Source: Alphaproteobacteria bacterium UBA2964 (GTDB lineage: Bacteria; Pseudomonadota; Alphaproteobacteria; MPNO01; UBA2964). From it: a stretch of 5,557 nt of DNA. The position numbers and the translations under genes were made by a program. The DNA lies in contig DEBE01000061.1 of assembly GCA_002348425.1 (NCBI GenBank), forward strand, positions 1-5,557, read 5' to 3'. A model generated the notes under the pieces. That model was not told the origin of the DNA, did not search any database, and saw only the letters and a program-made list of their open reading frames with translations. Below are positions 1 through 4,937 of the stretch, piece after piece. The stretch's first letter is position 1, and each line of letters starts with the position of its first letter.

Positions 1-1520
1 CCAAGAGCGTTGGCACAGATTTGTGCCATCGTCGTTTCAAACCCCTGCCCTAATGAAGCTCCCCCTGTCAAAACTTCAATATTTCCATTATCATCAACAG
101 AAATCCGAGCACCGTCTGACGGTCCTTTGCCGCTTTCCTCTACAAAAATTGCTATCCCGGCTCCCACCATCTCACCGTTAGAACGGCGTTTTTTCAGGTC
201 AGATTCTAAATCATTCCATTTTAGCCAACTCAGTGATTTATCCAGCAACCTTGGATAGTCCCCCGTATCAATTTCAAGATTTTCCACGCCTTTTTCATCA
301 AACTTTATAGAAAAAGGCATGTCTTCCGTTTCAATGAGATTACGACGACGGATTTCCACGCGGTCTATGCCAAGCTTTACGGCTAGTGCGTCCATTAATC
401 GCTCACGTACAAAAGTACTTTCGAATCTTCCGGGAGCTCGATATGTCGCAGCGGGCGTTTTATTAGTCAGGCGTAAATGGCAAAGCGCTCTATATGCGGG
501 TACTTTGTAGGCGCCAGTGAGCATACACATTGTGCGGTTAGGTACATTAGCTCCGTGGGTTCGTATATATCCACCTTGATCATGGTAGAACTCATCTTTC
601 ATACCGAGGATAAGACCATCTTTATCTGCGGCAATCTTAACAAGGTGGCGCTGATTGCGACCCTGATTGGCCGCCATCATATGTTCCTGACGATCCTCTA
701 TCCATTTTATTGGCCGACCGAGACGCATTGCTCCGACCAGCACCAGTACATCCTCTGGATATAACTCGCCGCGAATACCAAACCCCCCACCAGTATGCCC
801 TTCATATAACTCTATCTTATCCGAATCGCGGTTAAGCATCCGCATAAGTGTATCTCGGTTACGATGGGGCACCTTTGCTGCCCCATAGAGTTTGAGAATA
901 TCTTTTTCGTGATCATAAACACCGATTGCTCCGCGAGTCTCCATCGGCACGCCGGAATGCCGGCCGGTCCGAAGATCAAGTTCAATAATCGTATCCGCCC
1001 TTTCAAAAGCACCATCAATATCGCCATATGTATGGGTAAGCAGCCCAGCTTCAGAACTCAAGCCATCGTCAAATTCCCCTAGCTCCTCATCAGCAGATGT
1101 AATAACTCTTAATGGCTCAGTGTTAATTACAACGAGCTCTGCCGCATCCTCAGCTGTATACGGATCTTCGGCAAAGACCGCCACCAACGGATCACCAACG
1201 TAACGCACCCTTTTGTCGGCTAAAACATTTTGTCGAAAAGGCTTTAGTTCCTCGGAAGATTTGTCAGCACGAAAATCTATTGGAGGCAAATCTGAAATAT
1301 CTTCACTCGTCCAAATCTTCACCACACCAGGAATTTTTTGTGCTTCGCCTGTTTCGATGGATAAAATTCGGGCATGAGCATATGGGCTGCGAACAATGCG
1401 CATATGGAGTTGATCCGGGAAATTTAGATCCGCCGCATATTTACCTATACCTGCAATTAAGGGTGGGTCTTCCAGCCTTGTTAACCGCCGACCAAGGAGT
1501 TCTTTGTTTTGCGTAGCCAT
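1..1520 (-). CDS. Molybdenum hydroxylase large subunit, CoxL/xanthine dehydrogenase family (3'-truncated by window edge)
   Basis: This is an open frame of 506 codons from the ATG at 1520 to the left edge; family members are usually about 750-800 residues, so roughly the C-terminal third is missing. The N-terminus (GRRLTRLEDPPLIAGIGKYAADL, given as residues 10-32) matches the family entry to the a/b hammerhead domain, approximately residues 20-138. The Mo-pterin-binding region follows, with VPMETRGAIG (191-200), PHRNRD (218-223), GHTGGGFG (241-248) and GASLGQGFETT (487-497), the last matching the family GQGhet motif. The active-site loop reads TYRAPGR (359-365), neither AYxCSFR of form I CO dehydrogenase nor the usual AYxGAGR of form II. 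The enzyme is therefore probably a hydroxylase of an aromatic, heterocyclic or aldehyde substrate, not CO dehydrogenase. The expected catalytic Glu lies beyond the window. No clear Shine-Dalgarno precedes the ATG, but an in-frame TAA lies close upstream. Small FeS and FAD subunits are not seen and may lie to the left. The family is clear; the substrate is unknown. Confidence 0.93.
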   Translation of the reverse strand, partial: MATQNKELLGRRLTRLEDPPLIAGIGKYAADLNFPDQLHMRIVRSPYAHARILSIETGEAQKIPGVVKIWTSEDISDLPPIDFRADKSSEELKPFRQNVLADKRVRYVGDPLVAVFAEDPYTAEDAAELVVINTEPLRVITSADEELGEFDDGLSSEAGLLTHTYGDIDGAFERADTIIELDLRTGRHSGVPMETRGAIGVYDHEKDILKLYGAAKVPHRNRDTLMRMLNRDSDKIELYEGHTGGGFGIRGELYPEDVLVLVGAMRLGRPIKWIEDRQEHMMAANQGRNQRHLVKIAADKDGLILGMKDEFYHDQGGYIRTHGANVPNRTMCMLTGAYKVPAYRALCHLRLTNKTPAATYRAPGRFESTFVRERLMDALAVKLGIDRVEIRRRNLIETEDMPFSIKFDEKGVENLEIDTGDYPRLLDKSLSWLKWNDLESDLKKRRSNGEMVGAGIAIFVEESGKGPSDGARISVDDNGNIEVLTGGASLGQGFETTMAQICANAL

Positions 1521-1574
1521 AGCTATTTGATAACGAATTTTTTAGAAATAAGCAAAGGGCCAAAATTTTTAATC

Positions 1575-1592
1575 CAAATATTCGATTTGACT
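1575..1592 (+). promoter_or_regulatory. Weak dyad and possible -35 in the divergent 1521-1653 intergenic region
   Basis: The 133-bp gap between the divergent Mo-hydroxylase and hydrolase genes must hold both promoters. It contains a short perfect dyad, CAAAT (1575-1579), 5-nt spacer, ATTTG (1585-1589), overlapping TTGACT (1587-1592), a possible -35 for the plus-strand gene. The downstream -10 is poor (GATAAA at 1613-1618, spacing 20), so this is only suggestive. No convincing promoter was found for the minus-strand gene. Confidence 0.2.
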
Positions 1593-1653
1593 ATATATTT
1601 CTCTTGCCTTTGGATAAAACCAAGATGCAGGACCTAATGAGGAAATCAATTAA

Positions 1654-2460
1654 ATGGCTGAAATTAAAACAAAGACGATAAAATGCGAGGGTGGTCTGCC
1701 AGCTTTCATTGCAGAACCCGCAATAGTAAATCATCCGCTCCCGGCAATAGTGCTTATTCACGAGCGTTATGGACTGGTCCAGCATACCCTTGACTTAGCG
1801 GTACGGTTTGCTCACGACGGTTTTGTATGTATTGCACCTGATTGCTTTTTTCGGCACCCCAACCAAAAAGGTTTACACGCGGGTGACGAGCGGTATGACA
1901 TTACGGATGACGAAGCAGCGGAACTCCTCGGTTCATCAATAAAAACTCTAGAAGGGATGACGGAGGTTAACAGTAGTTGTATTGCGGTTAAAGGTGTATG
2001 CCAGACTGGTCGGCACCCTTTAATTTTAGCCGCACGCCAAAAGATCGCAGCTGCCTTAGTCTGGTACGGTGCCGCTCAGGACCGTGAATGGGATACGAAC
2101 GAGCTTTACCCGGAAGCGCTTGAAGACGTAATAGCCAAGGTTGACTGCCCTGTGCTCGGTATGTTCGGTGAAGCTGATCACATGATCTCAATAGATCATG
2201 TTAGAAGATTTCGTGACTGCCTTGAACGAAAGGGAAAAAGCCACGCAATTCATATTTTTCCAGGAGCTCCTCATGGATGGCTAAATGATACAATGCCGGG
2301 GCGTTATCGTCGCGAACAGGCAGAGGCAGCTTGGCAAGTGCAACTAGCTTTTTTAAGCGAGGTATTATCGCCTGCCTACAATCGTAACAATATTTATTCT
2401 CGATACGATTGCGCCATCAGCCAAGATTATGACTTTTCAAAAAATGTTCGACAAGAGTAG
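1654..2460 (+). CDS. Dienelactone hydrolase family protein (alpha/beta hydrolase)
   Basis: This encodes 268 residues of the dienelactone hydrolase (DLH) family, cytosolic Cys-dependent alpha/beta hydrolases that open lactone or related ester bonds, classically in chloroaromatic ortho-cleavage pathways. The visible triad is Cys115 in KGVCQTGR (113-120), Asp175 in FGEAD (171-175) and His207 in PGAPHGW (203-209). Glu37 in HERYG matches the Glu that keeps the DLH thiol activated, and Arg80 in DERYD may match a substrate-binding Arg. The nucleophile elbow GxCxTGR departs from the usual GxCxGG. The start has a good ribosome site, GAGGA at 1639-1643, 10 nt before the ATG. The fold normally ends near the helix at residues 222-239; the 28-residue tail after that (240-268) looks like an unusual extension. 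The gene is convergent with the monooxygenase, with 8 nt between stops and no terminator visible. The family is secure; the true lactone or ester substrate is not known. Confidence 0.92.
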   Translation: MAEIKTKTIKCEGGLPAFIAEPAIVNHPLPAIVLIHERYGLVQHTLDLAVRFAHDGFVCIAPDCFFRHPNQKGLHAGDERYDITDDEAAELLGSSIKTLEGMTEVNSSCIAVKGVCQTGRHPLILAARQKIAAALVWYGAAQDREWDTNELYPEALEDVIAKVDCPVLGMFGEADHMISIDHVRRFRDCLERKGKSHAIHIFPGAPHGWLNDTMPGRYRREQAEAAWQVQLAFLSEVLSPAYNRNNIYSRYDCAISQDYDFSKNVRQE

Positions 2461-2468
2461 TGTGAGCG

Positions 2469-3653
2469 TCAAACGCGGTGACCAGAAGGCGGCAAGCCCA
2501 TGAGAACTTGTCCTACAGGCTCATAGTTAGAGATATGTGACTGTCCTTGGGCTAACACTGTGTGAATGTCCCGGAACCTACGCTCAAAGGGATTTACCTC
2601 GAATATTGCGTTTGTGCCGCAGGCCTGAAATACAAAATTTGCAACCTCTTGAGCTTGATTCATGGCATATGTTATCGCAAGCCTTAATCTGGCTCTTACA
2701 TCGTAACTTGGGGATTCGCCGGAACATTGGACATTCCAATATTCTTCAATCATTTCTATAAGAAAAGCCCTGCTTGATCGTAGTTTTGCCTCGTTAATAG
2801 AAACTTGCGACTGAATGACTGCATTTTCCCTGAGGACTGTCGACATTCCTCCACCAACTTTTGTTTCTGCCAATTTTTTAAAATCTTCCAGCATGGTGCG
2901 GGCAACCCCAAGAGTAAGGCCCGAAAACATGATTCCGTAACTGGTCAACAAAGGAATATTATAGAGAGGCCCCATCTCCACTCGATCCGGCTGGCTATCC
3001 CGCCAAGTGGTATACTCTTCGGGTATGAATAAATCGACGACCTTATAGTTATCGCTGCCGGTCCCTTTAAGACCCATCACTTGCCAAACATCAATCATTT
3101 CGGCACTAGATTTTGGAAATAACATCGTTCTCATACGAGGCTTGCCATTGTCATCTGATAAATGGTTACCATTTTCGTCGCAAACACGACTATGTCCCCC
3201 AAGCCAGGTAGCATTCCGGCTACCACTTCCGAAACGCCACTCGCCAGTTACACGATACCCTCCTTCAACTGGTACCGCTGATGCCTTCGCAGGTGGCCCC
3301 CAAGCTAAAATAGCATCTGGCGACCCAAAAATATCCTTACAGACTTCGTGCGACACATAAGCTGAGCCCCATGTACAACCGGTGCCCTGGCCAACACACC
3401 ATGCAGTGCTAGCGTCGGATTGGGCAATAGTTTCTACAGCCTGCATTAGCACCAATGGGGAAGCCTCACCACCACCTATCGAACGAGGTAATGCCATCCT
3501 AAACAGTTCAGCGTCATGTAAGGCTTCCATAACTTCTGCTGGGACTTTACCTTCGGCCTCCGTTGTATCTGCTGCATCCGCGATCATTCCTTGTAAACTT
3601 TGCGCGCGGGCAATCCAATCCTTATTTATTGTATCCGAAACTGCTTGATCCAT
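2469..3653 (-). CDS. Flavin-dependent monooxygenase, acyl-CoA dehydrogenase fold (HsaA/DszC-like oxygenase component)
   Basis: This encodes 394 residues, the full family length. The order is that of acyl-CoA dehydrogenases: N-terminal helical domain (about 15-115), beta domain (about 118-212) and C-terminal four-helix bundle (about 240-375, Acyl-CoA_dh_2 type). Motifs point to the group D two-component monooxygenases (HsaA, DszC, HpaB-like) and not to true dehydrogenases: WRFGSGSRNATW (139-150) with its Ser residues in the flavin/substrate pocket, MGLKGTGSDNY (193-203), and RFRDIHTVLAQGQSH (359-373), whose His364 and His373 lie where this group carries active-site His. The expected reaction is hydroxylation of an aromatic or related substrate using reduced flavin from a separate reductase, which is not in this window. 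The start is supported by AGGA at 3661-3664, 7 nt upstream. It follows the CMD-like gene by 92 nt on the same strand, probably in one operon. A genuine acyl-CoA dehydrogenase is the less likely alternative. Confidence 0.9.
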   Translation of the reverse strand: MDQAVSDTINKDWIARAQSLQGMIADAADTTEAEGKVPAEVMEALHDAELFRMALPRSIGGGEASPLVLMQAVETIAQSDASTAWCVGQGTGCTWGSAYVSHEVCKDIFGSPDAILAWGPPAKASAVPVEGGYRVTGEWRFGSGSRNATWLGGHSRVCDENGNHLSDDNGKPRMRTMLFPKSSAEMIDVWQVMGLKGTGSDNYKVVDLFIPEEYTTWRDSQPDRVEMGPLYNIPLLTSYGIMFSGLTLGVARTMLEDFKKLAETKVGGGMSTVLRENAVIQSQVSINEAKLRSSRAFLIEMIEEYWNVQCSGESPSYDVRARLRLAITYAMNQAQEVANFVFQACGTNAIFEVNPFERRFRDIHTVLAQGQSHISNYEPVGQVLMGLPPSGHRV

Positions 3654-3745
3654 AATCCATTCCTATTTTTAGCAGCGCCAGAGGGCACGAGTTCTGATAA
3701 TGTTATAGGGGCTTTAAGTTGCAATCTACCCCCAGAAAATTCCAT

Positions 3746-4273
3746 TTATTTTTCCAAGTCTATATCTAGAGCCTGGAAAATTCTTGTATGCATATTATAA
3801 GTCCCAATTAGGACCGTTAGGGCAATAATTTCTTTCTCCTCAAAATGCACCGACATCTTATCATAGACAGCATCTGGAACGTGTATGTCCTTTGTCATAG
3901 CATCGGTGTAACCTAAGACATTACGTTCTTTTTCATTAAAAAGATCAGATTTTTTCCAATCCTTAAGTGCATCACACTCCGAAATTGATAGGCCCTCGGC
4001 CTCGGCCAACTCAGGGACATGCTGATTAATCACGTATTGGACATGGTTGAGGTATGCAATACGAATGATTACCATTTCTCTCAGGCGGCCCTCGAGGCCT
4101 AAGTCCCAGCGAACCATGTTAAGATAGTCAAACCAACCTCGAGCCGCAGGAGGATTGTGCAGCAACAACTTGTAAATGTTGAGGAGTTTGCCACGTCGGC
4201 CGGCCTTCAACTTCTCCACAAATTCCGAAAATTCGGGATCTTTTTCTGCTTCAACTAAAGAAACACGCGCCAT
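3746..4273 (-). CDS. Carboxymuconolactone decarboxylase / AhpD-like family protein
   Basis: This encodes 175 residues with the all-helical CMD fold. The core is residues 60-89, including LREMVIIRIAYLNHVQY (64-80) and NQH (83-85), which matches the family pattern in which a Glu, an aromatic residue and His85 surround the pocket. A second conserved patch is EIIALTVLIGTYNMHTR (148-164). It lacks the CxxC pair of AhpD peroxidases: the equivalent stretch reads YVINQH and the only cysteine is Cys100. Thiol peroxidase activity is therefore unlikely and a decarboxylase or lactone-related role is more plausible, though many family members are uncharacterised. The start is firmly set by a perfect AGGAGG at 4278-4283, 4 nt before the ATG. 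It lies 55 nt downstream of the peroxiredoxin-like selenoprotein stop, across a strong inverted repeat, and 92 nt upstream of the monooxygenase. The family is clear; the function is inferred only from neighbours. Confidence 0.9.
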   Translation of the reverse strand: MARVSLVEAEKDPEFSEFVEKLKAGRRGKLLNIYKLLLHNPPAARGWFDYLNMVRWDLGLEGRLREMVIIRIAYLNHVQYVINQHVPELAEAEGLSISECDALKDWKKSDLFNEKERNVLGYTDAMTKDIHVPDAVYDKMSVHFEEKEIIALTVLIGTYNMHTRIFQALDIDLEK

Positions 4274-4290
4274 AACACCTCCTAAAACCT

Positions 4291-4324
4291 ATTGCAGGCC
4301 TTGGTCTAGACTTGGGCCTGCAAT
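4291..4324 (-). repeat. 10-bp perfect inverted repeat between the peroxiredoxin-like and CMD-like genes
   Basis: ATTGCAGGCC (4291-4300) and GGCCTGCAAT (4315-4324) are perfect inverted copies flanking 14 nt that include TCTAGA. In minus-strand mRNA the hairpin would start 4 nt after the peroxiredoxin-like stop and end 7 nt before the AGGAGG of the next gene. There is no T-run after it on either strand, so it is not a canonical intrinsic terminator. It may be an intercistronic stem that tunes mRNA stability or translation of the CMD-like gene, or a protein-binding operator. Confidence 0.7.
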
Positions 4325-4328
4325 GGAC

Positions 4329-4817
4329 TCAAGACTTATTTGCCTCCGCCTTCCTTCTTTCAAATAGCTGTACTAGTTTGATTACATCGGCGGCATCCAT
4401 TCTGCCAAGCGGCCCTGCACAATAACTTGAGGCGACAACCTTACCATCCTCACCGAGTAAAAATTCGGAAGGCTGGATTATACTGCGGCGGTCTTCCCAC
4501 CAAGCATCAATTTTTAGGGCGTCTTCGCGTGTTACACCTTGACCAACCGGAAAGGAAACTTCATTAGCCACAAGTGCTGCTTCATCGCCAATATCAACAC
4601 TCGCCGCAATAACCTTTACACCTTCGGCCTCAAGGATAGCCTTTTCTTTTTCAAAACCGACTAACTGTCGGCGGCAGTATGGTCACCAGTGACCTCGATA
4701 GAATAGAATCAGTTGATATTTTGCATTAGTCAAATTTGGCAACGCCGCCTTACCACCGCCGACCAGATTGAGGGTCATTGCGGGAAACGCGTCACCGATG
4801 TCCAATTTTGTTGCCAT
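4329..4817 (-). CDS. Peroxiredoxin-like (AhpC/TSA family) selenoprotein with in-frame UGA
   Basis: Reading the UGA at 4685-4683 as selenocysteine gives one 162-residue protein. It has a thioredoxin fold of the AhpC/TSA peroxiredoxin-like type, which reduces peroxides or disulfides in the cytosol. The signature reads FYRGHW-U45-PYC48-RRQL (39-52), where family members have FYRGxWCPYCRxQL. The UGA thus sits exactly at the peroxidatic Cys and forms a U-x-x-C redox pair with Cys48. Downstream, residues 115-139 carry the family's QPSEFLL (cis-Pro116), GEDGKVV and GPLGR segments; Cys133 is an extra cysteine. Protein similarity is continuous across the UGA with no frameshift. The start ATG at 4817 has GGAG at 4823-4826, 5 nt away. 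The gene ends at a true UGA stop (4331-4329). An internal GTG at 4571 would give an 80-residue fragment and should not be used as the start. It is divergent from the deiodinase-like gene and first in a probable operon with the CMD-like and monooxygenase genes. Confidence 0.88.
4656..4672 (-). promoter_or_regulatory. Putative bacterial SECIS hairpin of the peroxiredoxin-like gene
   Basis: On the minus strand, CCGAC (4671-4667) pairs with GTCGG (4661-4657) around the loop AGTTA (4666-4662); a G-U pair (4672/4656) can extend the stem. The loop starts 16 nt after the UGA codon and has G at its second position. This meets the bacterial SECIS rule as I know it: a short apical stem, G in the first two loop bases, and about 16-37 nt from UGA to loop. 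SelB recruitment is inferred from this geometry. Confidence 0.7.
4683..4685 (-). other. Selenocysteine UGA codon (Sec45 of peroxiredoxin-like protein)
   Basis: This TGA lies in frame at codon 45, between TGG (Trp44) and CCA (Pro46), at the place of the conserved catalytic cysteine. UGA acts as a normal stop for this gene and for the monooxygenase, and TGG encodes Trp here, so UGA-to-Trp recoding is not a good explanation. The following base is C, a context known to favour readthrough. Confidence 0.85.
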
Positions 4818-4865
4818 TTTTACTCCAATTAACGATAGGCACATTGCTTATGTAATAAAAAATAT

Positions 4866-4894
4866 ACAATACCGACGATTGCTGATCTGATCAA
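4866..4894 (-). promoter_or_regulatory. Candidate promoter for the peroxiredoxin-like operon
   Basis: On the minus strand, TTGATC (4894-4889) and TATTGT (4871-4866) are separated by 17 bp, resembling a sigma-70 -35/-10 pair with about four of six matches each. It lies about 50 bp upstream of the start codon. The region is AT-rich, so chance matches are possible. Confidence 0.3.
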
Positions 4895-4907
4895 ATAGGC
4901 ATATTCT
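4879..4907 (+). promoter_or_regulatory. Candidate promoter for the deiodinase-like gene
   Basis: TTGCTG (4879-4884) and TATTCT (4902-4907) are spaced by 17 bp on the plus strand, about 30 bp before the start codon. The -35 is weak (three of six consensus bases). Its -35 lies next to the -35 proposed for the opposite gene, so the two promoters would be back to back. Confidence 0.3.
4883..4893. promoter_or_regulatory. Palindrome TGATC-T-GATCA between the two selenoprotein promoters
   Basis: This is an 11-bp sequence with perfect 5-bp arms around a central T. It overlaps or touches both proposed -35 elements of the divergent selenoprotein genes, where one regulator could act on both. It is short, so it could arise by chance. 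Confidence 0.3.
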
Positions 4908-4919
4908 TAAACTAGAATA
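4902..4919. promoter_or_regulatory. Dyad TATTCT-N6-AGAATA near the deiodinase-like gene start
   Basis: Perfect 6-bp arms (4902-4907 and 4914-4919) flank TAAACT. The left arm coincides with the proposed -10 and the dyad ends 4 bp before the ribosome site (GGGGAGA, 4924-4930). It could be an operator or a weak 5' UTR stem; this is inference from symmetry and position. Confidence 0.3.
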
Positions 4920-4937
4920 ATTTGGGGAGAAAAATCC

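Larger units (their letters stand above)
4835..4905 (+). repeat. Direct repeat ATAGGCAYATT, two copies 60 bp apart
   Basis: ATAGGCACATT (4835-4845) and ATAGGCATATT (4895-4905) match at 10 of 11 positions and start exactly 60 bp apart, both within the divergent promoter region. The left copy is in the 5' UTR of the peroxiredoxin-like gene; the right copy covers the proposed -10 of the deiodinase-like gene. Paired regulator sites are one reading; chance in a 120-bp AT-rich region is another. Confidence 0.3.

Noticed and set aside
477..764. Plus-strand open frames within 1-1520, such as 477-764
   Set aside because: They are antisense to the well-supported Mo-hydroxylase gene and have no family features.
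2466..2476. Small hairpin GCGT-CAA-ACGC between convergent genes as a terminator
   Set aside because: A 4-bp stem with no T-run on either strand is too weak to call.
3626..3745. 39-codon minus-strand ORF starting right after the CMD-like stop
   Set aside because: It has no good ribosome site, overlaps the monooxygenase start in another frame and resembles no family I know.
3746..4273. CMD-like protein as a third, AhpD-type selenoprotein
   Set aside because: The frame is closed at both ends by ordinary signals, has no in-frame UGA, and the position of the AhpD CxxC pair holds non-redox residues.
4329..4817. Peroxiredoxin-like gene as a pseudogene with a nonsense mutation
   Set aside because: The stop falls exactly on the catalytic Cys codon, both sides are well conserved in one frame, a SECIS-like hairpin follows, and the divergent neighbour shows the same pattern.
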